A stretch of 64,000 bases of DNA from Pegoplata infirma (GCA_963921195.1 OY992539.1:42488299-42552298); one strand, 5' to 3'; counted from the stretch's first letter, positions 33,471 to 45,152 are shown. Notes: generated by a model not told the origin, from the letters alone. Program-made: numbers and translations.

Positions 33471-33813
33471 AAAAAAAATTTAATGTTGAAATTTTTTTTG
33501 AACATATAATATGCAATGAATTTTTCTTATCTATATACAAAAATCAATCAAAGTACATATTTACAAACCATTTAGCGGCAAAAAAAGTCATCAATATTTT
33601 TCCAGACAATTGCAAAAAAATAATAAAATATCAGGCATTCCCAGGCAATTGTTGCGATGCTTAAACAATATATGTATGCTTGATTAACTAAAGAGTAAAC
33701 ATAGAATACAGGAGTTAAAAAGCGAAATATTCACGACAATTTCAACACTTTTGACAGTAGCCATAAAGATTTTGTATGGGAAAAAGTTCTCGAAAACTTG
33801 CGATTTACGTTTT
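33471..33813. other. Unassigned intron
   Basis: AT-rich; no repeat, exon or TIR recognised. Confidence 0.4.
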
Positions 33814-34000
33814 TATACCACAGTTTTGAAAATATCGGTCTAGGACCCCATATAATATATATATACGACTAATCCATGATCGATTCTTAGACATTCCGTT
33901 TGTCCGTCTGTTTGTGAAGTTCGTAACTTTTCTTCTTTAACTTTCGACTATCCCGGTTGTCCGGTAAAATTTTTATTCTACAAGACCTTAAACTTATGTG
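33814..34000 (-). repeat. Family B fragment (minus)
   Basis: Contains 'aaaatatcggtctaggaccc', 'gatcgattcttagacattc' and a short tccgtctgtt piece matching reversed family B. Confidence 0.55.
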
Positions 34001-34084
34001 GTACAGATACAGAGGACAATCGGATAAAAGTAACCCGTGGCACACGGAGATCAAAGTTTTGGATTTTTAAATAAAAAAAAAAAA

Positions 34085-34858
34085 AACAAGTAAGAAAATT
34101 ATAGTCGGTCAAGACCGGCCATTTAATAACCTATACCAGGGTTTCCCGGAAAATGTGTCCGAAGTTCAAACATGGACCGAGTAGATCTATATTTTGTCAA
34201 ATCTTTAATAAGTGTAACAAACACTCAAAAAACAAATTTAAGTGAAATAAGCTCCTTTTTGTTGCCAATAAACCGCTTTAACTGAATATTGGGCGAAATT
34301 TTTATATGGGGCCTAAGTCCAAAAATGGTCTAATGATAATCAGATTTGATAAGTTTGTTAAAGTGCGCGTTTAACATACACAAACAAATTTTTAATTAAA
34401 TATTTTCTATTTTCAAATTTAAGAGATTTATGTGAAAATCGGAAGTGTGGTTTATATGGGGGCTACAAGAAGAACTAGTCCGATTCCTTTAAAATTTCGA
34501 ATGGTGATTTGTAAAGACAAAACACATTTACTTGCCAAATTTCGAAAAGATACCTATTATAATACGGTTATTAGAGTCATTTGAGCCAAAACTAAAGAGA
34601 ACCTTCGTATGGGGGCTAGGTCTGAATATGGACCGATCTTTTTCAATGGGTCAAGAGAGGCTTAAGTTTCAAATTTCAAGTCAATTGATTAAAAACTACG
34701 TCGGACGGACATCGGTAAATCGACTAAAAAAGTGATTCTGAGTTGATCGGTATACTTAAAAGTGTTTAGGTTTAGGACCAATATTTCGGGTACTTACAAA
34801 CATCACCACGAACTCAATATACCCTGTACCACAGTGTGGTGTAGGGTATAAAAATAAA
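34085..34858 (+). repeat. Family A repeat, copy 3
   Basis: Complete: aacaagtaagaaa, hairpin cggtcaagaccg, 'catggaccga' segments, short acgg run, closing hairpin taccctgtaccaca/tgtggtgtagggta, then aaaata. Confidence 0.85.
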
Positions 34859-35381
34859 AAAATTGGTGTACGAATGCAAAAGTACAGAGTACCGAATAAA
34901 TGTTGGTCATAATCCCCATAACGGAAATGGGGATTATCATATCACCATTTTTATGCTAAAAGAAGTTCAAGATCCTGCACATGGACTCACAATCAGTGGA
35001 TAAGGAAATGCTTTCTTCGGCCCTTCACAGCCGAATTTAAAACTCTCAATTAATTTTATACTTTTGTTAAACAAATGAAACATTAAATTCTGTTTTAATT
35101 TTTAAATAAATAAAAATTATTTTTTTTTCGACCTATAAATTCTATTGAGAAAGATTACTCCAACTCAAGGTCACGTTTCTTTACTAATTATTACTATGAT
35201 ATTGTCAAAGTAACAATTTTCACGAAACTATGTATTAATAAAGTTTTTTGTTTTAAATTGATTGGTATGAACATTTTGCATGACTTACTAGACACGTGTT
35301 TCGGAATTTGTCAAATTCTATTGTCAAAAGTATTTAGCAAATTGTTTTAAATTGACTGGTATGGTCATTTTGCAAGACTTA

Positions 35382-37232
35382 GGTTAGGTTGGGCGTCCGC
35401 CAATTTGGCGAATTCACTCGGAGGCCATAAGGACCATTGTGATTCCCCTAAAGTTGTCTCCCTACTCCCCTGATATACAAAATTCTACCTCTCAAACCAC
35501 CCCGATTCCCTCAGGTATTCTGCTAGAGATGTCAATGGGACACTGTTTAGGCAATCTAGGTCATCAAAAAATCGTTGCCCCAAATACTTAAGACGACGTT
35601 TCATCAGACCCGGACATTCACACAACAAGTGCCTCACTGACTCCTCCACCTCTCCACAACTTCTGCAAAAGTCCCTGTCAGAAATTCCCATACGAACGGC
35701 CATTTGGCCGATTATACAGTGTCCTGTCAGTACTCCTACTAATAGGCTAACCGTCCGTTTGCCAAAGGTAAGAAGACTTTCTGTCCTCTTAGGATTTGGC
35801 AGTGGCCACATGGTTCGCGATATCCTGCACGTGGTCAGCGATATCCACCTATACCTCATCATATTCCCCGATATTCTATCAATTTCATTCATCAACTCCA
35901 CTATAGGAACCGAGATATCAGGTTCGACACGTTCCCCCACCGACTCGGAGCCATTTCTTGCACATTCATCAGCTAATTCGTTACCATCGACCCCACTATG
36001 TCCAGGGACCCAGATTAGCTTGACTGTGTGCTGACTGATTCGATGAAGGGATTGTATACAATTACTAACAATTCTCGATTTTACAGTGTGTGACCCTAAG
36101 GCCTTCAGAGCTGCAAGATTGTCCACAAAAATGTTGATGGCGCAAGGACTTAGGTCCTTTGTCATAATCATCTGTGCGGCTTTGTCAATTGCAAAAACCT
36201 CGGCGTGGAAAACACTACACTTGTCCGGGAGCCTTACTGAGGCCCTGATTTCGAGGCATTCAGAGTATACCCCCGAACCCGTACCCATCTCCATCTTCGA
36301 TCCGTCCGTGAAAATTGAGATCGCATTCCCCGTTATAACAGAGTTTGCAGCCCAGTCTTCCCTATTTGGTATTTGGACTTCGAAGTTCCTATTGAAGTTC
36401 GTCTGCGGTGAGATATAGTCGGTTTTCCGTTCTAATTCCGACCCGCCCACCGTTCTTAATATGGTCGAGTGTCCCCAAGAGCGTTGCTTAAGCATTAGTG
36501 ACTCTCTTAACCTAAGAGCCGATTTTGCTGCTGTGCTCTTGATGTAGATATCTACGGGCTGAATGTTTAGTATCACTTCCAGACCGGCCTGGGGTGCTGA
36601 TCTAATAGCACCAGTGATACCCACGCACGCCAGTCGCTGTACCTTCTGTAGGTTGCAGAGATATGATTTCTTATCCGCTGCTTTCCACCACACAAGGGCT
36701 CCATAGGTAAGTATTGGTCTAATTATCGCACCATACATCCAGTGGATAATATAAGGTTTTAGACCCCACCTTCTTCCGAAAGTTCTTCTGCAGGTGAAAA
36801 AAGCACATAACGACTTTTTCATCCTTTCCTCCGTATTCCTTTTCCAGGAAAGCTTTGAGTCCAGGATTACACCCAGGTATTTCGCCTCATTAGATAGTTC
36901 TAGGGTGATTCCATTTAGTTTGGGAAGAACAAACCTGTCTATCTTAGTCCTTTTCGTGAACAAGACGAGTTCGGTTTTGGAGCTGATTCCATGAGTTCAC
37001 TAATCGTTGGTAAAAACTTATCTCTGATTAGGATCACAACGTCATCAGCATAGGCAACAACCTTGATGCCCATTCCGTTGAGTGACTCGAGGATTTCATT
37101 TATTACAAGATTCCACAGAAGAGGAGAGATCACCCCCCCTTGTGGTGTGCCCCTTGTAACTTCTTTCCTCGCTTCACCATCACCTATATTCGAGTTAATC
37201 GCCCTGCTTTTCAGCATGTTGCCCGTCCATAG
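35382..37232 (-). mobile_element. 5'-truncated non-LTR retrotransposon (RT plus RNase H; I/LOA-like group)
   Basis: A 1851-bp insertion on the minus strand flanked by the 10-bp duplication gcaagactta (35372-35381, 37233-37242). It keeps the C-terminal part of the reverse transcriptase, a thumb region, RNase H and a terminal cysteine/histidine cluster, so it is cut at its 5' end as such elements usually are. The 3' end is cctaacc without a poly(A) tail, as in I-type elements that end in short repeats. An RNase H domain in a non-LTR element points to the I/LOA/R1 group; the exact clade is not determined. Confidence 0.88.
35485..36963 (-). pseudogene. Retrotransposon RT thumb, RNase H and CCHC region
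   Basis: About 490 residues stay open. Near the start KYLGVILDSKLSW marks the end of the RT domain, followed by the LTYGALVWW and RLACVGITGA segments typical of non-LTR polyproteins. The RNase H domain has IFTDGSKM, HAEVFAIDKA, VDNLAALKAL and WVPGHSGVDGNELAD, so its acidic residues and histidine are all present. A CRSCGE...HLLCECPG cluster follows, then the stop at 35485. The upstream part is out of frame, so no complete polyprotein can be made. The long open frame suggests a recent insertion. Confidence 0.9.
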
Positions 37233-37235
37233 CAA
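36942..37235 (-). pseudogene. Retrotransposon RT palm fragment, frame-broken
   Basis: Carries the RT motifs TPQGGVISPLLWNL and AYADDVVIL, the YADD being the catalytic centre. After ELMESA the frame shifts: the bases that should read KTELVLFTKRTK are read in another frame until a stop. Compared with related RTs, roughly 20-30 residues between the YADD region and KTELVLF are missing, so an internal deletion caused the break. The fingers and endonuclease are lost by 5' truncation. Confidence 0.85.
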
Positions 37236-37400
37236 GACTTACTCGACACGGAATTTGTCAAATTTTACAAATTCCGAGTTTCTTAAAAATTGTTACTTTG
37301 ACAACATCATCCTAATTATTAGTAAAAAAACGTGACTTCGAGCTGGAGTAATCTTTCTCAACAAATTAAAAAGTCCTGCATTTAGATCCAGGGGATATTT

Positions 37401-37652
37401 CGTTTTTCGGCCCGCCCCCTTTTATGGGCGTATATATAAAAAAAAAAAAATTAATAATGATAAATTGTATCACTCTACAGCAGAAAGCGCAATAAATGAA
37501 CTCTTCTTTAGCGAAAAAGTTAGTATGGAATGCCTCATTTGCATGCGCTAAATAAATAACAATTTCTATGGCCGCCTTCTCTTCGGCAACTGTGTGAACA
37601 TTGTGATTTTTTAATTCATTTTCTCTTTTTTTTGCTTGTATTTGTTCCATAG
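37401..37652 (+). other. Pxn: Intron end before the Ig exon
   Basis: Unremarkable intron ending in a T-rich stretch (37621-37645) and the acceptor ttccatag (37645-37652). Confidence 0.7.
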
Positions 37653-38387
37653 AAAAACCGGAAATAGTAACATCACCGAATGACATGCATCTAACAACAG
37701 GTGAAACAGTTGAATTACCATGTCGTATTGTTGGTGATCCAGAACCTGAAATCGTCTGGATGCAAAATACAAATGAAATCTCAACGGACTATTCACCAAA
37801 AATGAAAATATTGTCCTCAGGCGCGCTTAAAATAAATGCGGTCGATGCGAATGATATTGGTATTTATGAGTGTATTGGACGCAATGAAGTGGGTGAGACA
37901 CGTACCCAACCCATTCGCATGATGGTGGAGAAACAACAACAGCATAGTAACAACAATGATAACAATCAACTATGGAATAGACAGAATACGGCAGTAAATC
38001 GTAACATTGGCAACAATGGCGTCGGACAACAACAGCAGCCAGGTATTTGGCAACAGCATATACCATTACCAACCTCATCCTCGATTCGTAATGGTTATGG
38101 TCAGCAACAACAGCCTCCCCGCTTCATACATACACCCATAGATCGTATTGTTGCCTTGAATGGTGATGCTGCACGTTTGGACTGTATGGCAACGGGTTTA
38201 CCAGAACCAGACATTCAATGGTATTTCAATGGTCGGCTGGTTGCACAATCAACTGATGAACTACGCATTCAGGCAAATGGTAGTTTAGTTATTGTTCAGC
38301 CTACACTATTACTGGCTGGAGTCTATCGTTGTGAGGCCACAAATCATTTAGGAACCATACAGTCTACAGCCACTATACAAGTGAAAG
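37653..38387 (+). CDS. Pxn: Peroxidasin, exon encoding immunoglobulin domains 1 and 2
   Basis: 735 nt, phase 1 at both ends (acceptor ccatag, donor gtaagt at 38388), as usual for Ig exons. Ig1: Cys24 in VELPCRIVG, Trp36 in EIVWMQN, Cys74 in DIGIYECIGRNE. Ig2: Cys178 in ARLDCMATG, Trp190 in IQWYFNG, Cys227 in AGVYRCEATNHLG; residue 209 starts a predicted NGS glycosylation site. Residues 95-156 between the domains are a Gln/Asn-rich linker. Both domains are I-set type and match Drosophila Pxn in order; the linker does not. The methionine at 37685 is internal, not a start. Ig3, Ig4, the peroxidase domain and the C-terminal region are not in the window. The exon joins directly to the cap exon through a split lysine codon. 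Confidence 0.95.
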
Positions 38388-38679
38388 GTAAGTGAGAGAA
38401 TGAGGTTATGTTACAAATAAAAAATAAAATGATTTTTGGAAAATTCAAAAGAAAAGAATTCAAATGAACTCATATTTAAAGTGTAGTAGATTAAAATTTG
38501 TTACTGCATTTGCATATACATGAATATGACATATTGTCAAAAACACAAATATTTTATGGTCATTATGAAGGCACTTATCTTTAAAACATTGGAATCAATT
38601 CTAAAATGGGTAATTTTTTTCGAAACAAAAACAAGTCTGTACTAAAAGCGTTATCCAGCACTCAAAAAATGAGAGGTAA
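38388..38679 (+). other. Pxn: Start of the last, >25.6 kb Pxn intron
   Basis: Donor gtaagt at 38388, then AT-rich intron with no recognised element. No acceptor-bounded Ig-like or peroxidase-like exon was found up to 64000. Confidence 0.65.
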
Positions 38680-39450
38680 AAACAAGTAAGAAAATTATAG
38701 TCGGTCAAGACCCACTATATAATACCCTACAAATGTGTTTCCCGGAAAATGGGTCCCAAGTCCAAACATGGACCGATTGTGTCTATCTTTTGTCAAATCT
38801 TCAAAAGGTGTAGAAAACACTCACAAACCAAATTTGAGTGAAATATGCTTCTATTTGTTGCCAATTAACCGCTTTAAGTGAATATCGGGAAAAATTTTCA
38901 TATGGGGTCTAAGTCCAAAAATGGTGTGATTATAATCAGATTTGATTGGGTTATTAAAGTACACGTTAAACACACAAAAACAAAATTTTAATAAAATATT
39001 TTCTATTTTAATGAAAGCTTAGAGATTTATGAAAATATCGGGAGGTTGGTTTGTATAGGGGCTACAAGATTCCGATTCCTTTAAAATTTGGAATGGTAAT
39101 TTGTGAATACAAAAATTGTTTATCTGCCAAAGGATACCTATTAAAATACTGTTGTTAGGATCATTTAACCTAACCATGGGGGCTAGGTCAAAACATGGAC
39201 CAATTTTTCCCCATTTTCAATAATGTTTGTCCTTTGGTCAAAAGAAGCTGAAGTTTCAAATTTCAGACAAATCGGTTGAAAATTGAGACCTGTATCGTGC
39301 GCACAACGTTTACATGGACGGATGGACACACGGATATATCGGCTAAATCGACTCAAAAAGTGATTCTGAGTCGATCGGTATACTAGGACCAATATTTTAG
39401 AAAGTTACAAACATCAGCGCAAACTCTTAATACCCTGTACCACAGGGATA
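38680..39450 (+). repeat. Family A repeat, copy 4
   Basis: aacaagtaagaaa, 5' hairpin weakened (cggtcaagacccac), then the full family order. The closing hairpin is damaged (accctgtaccacagggata). Confidence 0.78.
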
Positions 39451-39569
39451 AATAGGAAAATTAACTAAATTTTGAGAAAAAATGGTAATGATTTGGCTCC
39501 AACTGTGTGGTACAGAGTATAATGAGTTCGTGCTGATGTTTGTAATAACCCGAAATATTGGTCCTAGAC

Positions 39570-40834
39570 TGTGATGCAGTTTTGTTTCCAGCTGAGGTAG
39601 CACTAGATATGTCCAGTGTTCAACAAAGGTCTGCTTCCTTTGTGATTGTATAGTTGTACACACGAAGTTGTTGACCCAATGTCGGTAGTACCGATGTAAG
39701 TGACTCACGAGTATAGGGCGCAGGTGAGTCGGTGAGACCGAACGTTAGTTGGTGTTCGGGGGTGTCAGGGAATCGGATGACGAAAGTAAATTAGAATATG
39801 TACGAAGTAACTCACGAGAATGGGGTGCAGGTGAGTCGGGTTAATACGAACGATAGGTGGCGTTCGGGTTTAGTGGGCGATCGGGTATTCTAACTACGGT
39901 AAGTAGAAATACTAAGTAACTCACGAGAATGGGGTGCAGGTGAGTCGTGTTAATACGAACGATAGGTGGCGTTCGGGTTTAGTGGTCGATCGGGTGCTAA
40001 CTACGATAAGTAGTGATACTAAGTAACTCACGAGAATGGGGTGCAGGTGAGTCGGGTTAATACGAACGATAGGTGGCGTTCGGGTTTAGTGGGCGATCGG
40101 GTGCTAACGACGATAAGTATAAATACTAAGTAACTCACGAGAATGGGGTGCAGGTGAGTCGTGTTAATACGAACGATAGGTGGCGTTCGGGTTTAGTGGC
40201 GATCGGGTGCTAACTACGATAAGTAAAAATACGAAGTAACTCACGAGAATGGGGTGCAGGTGAGTCGGGTTAATACGAACGATAGGTGGCGTTCGGATTT
40301 AGTGGGCGATCGGTTGCTAACTTCGATAAGTAAAAATACTAAGTAACTCACGAGAATGGGGTGCAGGTGAGTCGGGTTAATACGAACGATAGGTGGCGTT
40401 CGGATTTAGTGGGCGATCGGTTGCTAACTTCGATAAGTAAAAATACTAAGTAACTCACGAGAATGGGGTGCAGGTGAGTCTTGTTAATACAAACGATAGG
40501 TAGCGTTCGGGCTTAGTCGGATTTCTAACTACAGGGTTTTAACTACGGACCAACTACGGCTAAAGACGGAGTTGGGAACGGGAATCTGGTCGGCTTACGG
40601 TATACATCGTATATTCTACGAGGTATATCACGAACTCCAACTGGTTTCTCGTTGTTCTGGTCAGCCAAACTTGGTCATTATAAATAACAATTTGACCAAC
40701 TCAACGAGAATTGCGAGATAGAATTAACTGTTTGCTAGTAATAACTATCAAACAAACAACTCTATATTGGGTATGGGTACAAGTAGAGTGATGAGGTATA
40801 TGGAAAAGTATTTTCCTTGTAACGGCACGTTACA
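39570..40834. mobile_element. Solo LTR (1265 bp) with AGAC target duplication
   Basis: Starts TGTGATGC and ends GTTACA, the TG...CA ends of LTRs, flanked by AGAC (39566-39569, 40835-40838). The family A sequence cctagacctacc is restored across it. No internal retroelement sequence is next to it, so it is most simply a solo LTR left by recombination. About two thirds is a tandem array. A TATA-like tataaataac lies at 40679-40688. Orientation and superfamily (4-bp duplication fits Gypsy) are uncertain. Confidence 0.75.
39698..40540 (+). repeat. 107-bp tandem array within the LTR
   Basis: aagtaactcacgagaatggg recurs at 39805, 39914, 40021, 40128, 40234, 40341 and 40448, a period of 106-109 bp, after one diverged unit at 39698. 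Units are nearly identical and GC-richer than the surroundings. Each contains two small inverted pairs: actcac...gtgagt and cgaacgataggtggcgttcg. The period is not a multiple of three and all frames have stops. Confidence 0.95.
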
Positions 40835-41013
40835 AGACCTACCTTCAAGTGCACGATCGACTCAGAATCACTTTTTGAGTCGATGTCCGTCAGTCCGTCC
40901 GTTAATGTAAACGTTGTGCGCACGATGATGGCAGATTTTGAAAATCTGGAATTTGAAACTTAAGCTTCTTTTGACCCAAGGACGCTATTGAAATTGAAAG
41001 AAATCTTTCCATG

Positions 41014-42058
41014 CACTGAAAAAAATAACTATACTGAAATTAAATAAACACTGTTATTAATTTAAGTACACAATTTTTTTTATAATTTACTTCAACTTAA
41101 CTTAATATAAGGTGGTTTTACTTAAAACAAAGAAAATAAACTTGAAGATAGTACATGCAAATACTTAAAAAAGCACAAAAGTTTTCCTTAATTTGTTTTT
41201 TTAAATTAAGTTAAATATTCTTTACATTAATGGCGAATTGATTGCATTTAAGAAAAAAAGGGTTTATTAAAAAATTTTGTTTTACTTAAAAAAAAAAAAA
41301 ATAAATTGTGTGCAAAAAAAATAAATAAGTACGTAACTTACTTAAAAATAGTATAGACATTTTCAAGACATTGAATCAAATAAATACTAATCTTTAATTC
41401 CAAAACGCATTTTCTTTAATTTAATCAATTTTTGTTTTAAGTTAAGAAAAAAGTAACCTTTATTTTATTGATTTCATTGACTTTATTTGAATCCATATCT
41501 TCATCAGTTTAAGAAAGAATTGACTTAACTTAAGAAAAAAATACTTGAGGTATTTTGGGGACCCCATCTGGGGCCCCATCTAAAGACCCCATGAGACTCT
41601 CTCCGAGTTATAGTTTTCGAGTTATTTCATGATCAAATTTCTCAAGACCCCATTCCCAGATCTCGAAAACTAAGCCAGATAGAGCGATTTTGACCAAAAT
41701 TTTGGATCAAAATCAATAGTGACCCTATAATAGTGTACGCACATACTCATGGGCGGACCCCATATATTGGGGGCCCGTAGGGTCCTCACATTGGGACTCC
41801 ATAGGGTCCACAGAATCCGTAAGTTTAAGGAAATTTTTCCTTATTTTAAAAAAATATTTTTCCTCTGGATAAAAACAATTAAACTTATAATAAGTACAAT
41901 TTTACTTACTTTTAAGATATATTTAAGTAAATGCATTACTATGTTTTAGGAAAAAATATACTTGGAAGAAGAATTAATATCTTTGGAGCCCTCGCATACC
42001 CTTCTTTTTTTAAATTAAGTTCAACATGCTTTAAAAATGGTAAAATTTTTTTTCAGTG
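41014..42058. mobile_element. TG-flanked CACTGAAAAAAA element with word aacttaattaag
   Basis: CACTGAAAAAAA at the left, ttttttttcagtg at the right, TG on both sides (41012-41013, 42059-42060), and family A reads through. Subterminal zones repeat tacttaaaa/ttaagt words. The middle (41560-41830) has the 'ctcgaaaactaagccagata' segment shared with 6470-6900. Confidence 0.78.
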
Positions 42059-42356
42059 TGTTTTGACCCAGACCCCATACAAACGTCCCCTTTAAATTTG
42101 GGTCAAATGACCTTAACAACCTATTTTAACAAGTATCCTTTCGAAATTTGGCATGTAAAAATGTTTTCTATTCACAAATCACTGTTCCAAATTTTTAAGG
42201 AAGCGGACCAGTTCTTCTTGTAGCCCCCATACAAACCACCCTCCCGATATTCACATAAATCTCTAAAATTTCATGAAAATAGAAAATATTTTATTAAAAT
42301 TTTGTTTTGTGTGTGTTAAACGCATACTTCAATAACCTAATCAAGCCGGATTATAA

Positions 42357-42997
42357 CGCCGTCCGACAGCCAATATTAAACATAAACCAGATTATATATG
42401 TACGTCTGAAAGTAGAGATCAAATAGAGTAAAACTGCATTTACAGTTTTTCATTTCGTGATCCTGTTTCCTTTTAAAAGGACTTCAAAGTTTTAAAGGAT
42501 ACATTTTGTAAAAATAATTTTTGAAATATTTGTACTTGTCCTATGATGACACTGTTAACGTCAAATGAAAGAAGAGGATCTCCCCTAATTTTTCCATTTC
42601 TTTATTTTGCCATATCAGGATAAAAGGATGTGAATAGAGTCGTTTGAAAACTTTATCAAAATATTTTGTTGAAAATTTTGAATGATATTAAAGGATACAT
42701 TTTTGAACGCACGTAACTTACCTCCTTTTTCCTGATATGTAAAAATAACAAAATATGAAAATTATGAGAGATCCTACTCTTTCATTTGTTATCAATAGTG
42801 GCATCCTAGGACAAGTACAAATATTAAAAAAATATTTTATAAAATTTAGTCTTCTAAATTTTTGAAGTCCTTTTAAAAGGAAAGAGGATTACGAAATGAA
42901 AAACTGTAAATGCAGTTTTACTACATTTAATCTCTAGTTTCAAACGTATATTATCCAGCTCATGTTCAACGACCTTTTTTATTTTTGTCGAACGGTG
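42357..42997. mobile_element. PIF/Harbinger-like TIR element, TAA-flanked
   Basis: CGCCGTCCGAC and gtcgaacggtg ends with TAA on both sides (42354-42356, 42998-43000). The arms are long inverted copies: aaaactgcatttacag at 42430 faces its complement at 42905-42920, and ccttttaaaagga occurs in both arms. No product. Confidence 0.75.
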
Positions 42998-43245
42998 TAA
43001 TCGGACCATTTTTAGACTTAGGCCCCATATGAAAATTTCGCCCGTTAAAGTGGTGTATTGGCAACAAATTGATGCCAATTTCACTCAAATTTGGTTTTGT
43101 GAGTGTTTTCTTCACTTATTAAAGATTTGACGACAGAAAGACCCAATTGGTTCATGTTTGGACTTGGTACTCATTTTCCGGGAAACACTGGTGTAGGGTA
43201 TTATGAGGTCGGTCTTGGCCGACTATAATGCCTTACTTGTTTTTT

Positions 43246-44989
43246 ATATGAGAAAAAATATATTTTTTCTGATTTTCAATTGTTGGGCAAATTATCATTC
43301 CATTAGGTTTAAAACCGATTTAAAACAAAATTAAGGCCAGTTGGACAATATAAATGGAAAGAATTTTTTTTCTCATCCAAAAAAATTACGGTCTTATGGT
43401 CAGGGGGAGTATTTATTTCTTTGTCAATTTTCATCCGCTTTAAGTGTCTTTTGGCTGGTTAGAAAGATAATTGCAAATAAAAAATTAATTTCTTATTTGA
43501 CTTTTTTGAAAAAGTAACTTTAAATTAAATTTTCTGTGTACTTTGGTACTTTTGGTACACCTGCAAAAATGGTCATTGAAACTTAGAATTTGAAAAGTCA
43601 GATTTCCCCGCCAAAATGATCAAAATCTCCTGAAATAATGATCATAGAAACATAAAATTTGAAACATCGCATCCATAGTGATATAGTAGGCTAACAAATG
43701 GCGTTTGAAAAAGTAGTAAACAAAAACCATATGGTATTGTTTACGAAATGGTATCACAAATCGAAATATGAGCGAGAGGGAAGAAAATGGATATCAATTA
43801 TACAATGAGAAACAGTGAACAGCTATAAGAACCTTGCTTTTAGTTTTTTTTATACAACACGCCATGTTTTTATACAACACGCCATGTTTTTATACAACAA
43901 ACACATACTAAAAGTAAACATTGAATTTATTATTTTGAATTTATTATTTTTGCAAGAGTAAAACTAATAAAAAAGAACACTTACCAGAAACATTATTCAT
44001 TGTACAAACCAAGTTGCTATTTTATTTTTGTCGATAACACATGAAAAATCGCAAAGCGTTTAACAATTTGGTATTCCTGAAAAAATTATGATGGAAAAGT
44101 ATATTCTTTGTGGTGACGCTTTTATCGCTAAAATATAAAATCAAAAAAATTATGGAATCACCTTGTGATTGAGGAAAAGGTGATAAGAAAAATTCAACGT
44201 CCCTATTAATAATACGAATGAGCACATACATTGTATTTACCTGAATGGAAAAGCTTGGCAATAGATTTTTTTATTCGACAGTACTGGAAGTTATTTTTCA
44301 GGTAATTATTATTGATTTTTTTTACTCTTATTCCGGATTGTAACATAAACTGTTTTTACAGGTCTATATTTAGGAGCATTTTCTATTGACAGAAGAAATA
44401 CATAAATTTATACAAAATAAATCTTTGTGGCAGAGTATCAAATCAAGAACTTGGATGGAATCACCTTCAGATTAAAGAAAAGGATCGGATTACTTATAAT
44501 ATCATAAAAACCACCTCCCAATATTTACATAATATCTCAAAATACGTAAAAATGCGAGATATTCCATTAAAACTTTGTAGCTATGCTAAGTGCAGTTTGG
44601 TAACGTAATTAAATCTGAATGAAATCGGACCATTTTTGGACTTACAAGGGAAGTATTGTGAGATCTAACGGATTGCAATCATTTTTTTTTTCATTTCCTT
44701 TATTCAATTGGATCTAAATTCAATCAGTTGGATCTAAATTGGTTAGATGTTGTGTGGGTGAAGTTATCCCTAAAAAGCTATCCATAGATTCCCCCTCCCC
44801 TTTTTGGGAAAACCAAAATGCTACCCAAACAAATTTTTTCTTGCGTTGTGGATATGGGGTCCTGTCCATGGACATCTAAAGGATGAAGTTTGTAAGCCCG
44901 GCCAATGCCGGCTACGCAGAAAACTGGGACAAAAAAAGGGTAAAACTATGTATAACTTTCTATTGATAACTTAACACTAATTAGATATT
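43246..44989. other. Mixed unassigned intron
   Basis: Contains a ggtacttttggtacacc segment like that at 55590 and 62400-63300, and a 2.5-fold tandem of tttttatacaacacgccatg at 43850-43905. A short family A-like piece lies near 44600-44640. The hairpin-bearing motif aagcccggccaatgccggct sits at 44896-44915 (shared with 54003-54022). No exon seen. Confidence 0.45.
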
Positions 44990-45150
44990 TAATTAGTGTG
45001 AAAATACAAACAAAAGAAATTTGAGTGAAATCGATTTATATTTGTTATCAAAAAATGATTTAAGTGAATAAGCGTGATTTGTATATGTGGACTAACAAGG
45101 GAGGTATTCCAACCCATATGAACCAATTTGCATGAAACTTTAAATATACA
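44990..45150 (+). repeat. Family A-related subfamily, half 1
   Basis: Reads aaatttgagtgaaatcgatt and gatttaagtgaata like family A but diverges after. The inverted partner lies at 46945-47195, with inserted elements between. Confidence 0.5.
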
Positions 45151-45152
45151 TA

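Larger units (their letters stand above)
35045..37400 (-). repeat. Old interspersed repeat, copy 3 (minus), hosting a retrotransposon
   Basis: 35090-35371 and 37243-37370 read, reversed, as the family at 126-340 (for example aattagtaaagaaa and gattaagtcttgc-like parts). The non-LTR element lies between 10-bp duplications. Confidence 0.6.
39503..43245 (-). repeat. Family A repeat, copy 5 (minus), split by three insertions
   Basis: Family A sequence runs in the order tgtgtggtacagagtata, cctagac | ctaccttc, tccatg | ttttgacc, ggattataa | tcggacc and the terminal hairpin ggtcggtcttggccgac with ccttacttgt. Each bar marks a clean insertion: 39570-40834, 41014-42058 and 42357-42997. The outer left hairpin arm is missing. 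Confidence 0.8.

Noticed and set aside
35759..36418. Open frames on the plus strand within the retrotransposon
   Set aside because: Shadows of the minus-strand RNase H coding region.
37685..38395. Separate gene starting at the methionine at 37685
   Set aside because: This Met is inside the Ig exon; an acceptor at 37652, phase 1 ends and homology show it is internal to peroxidasin.
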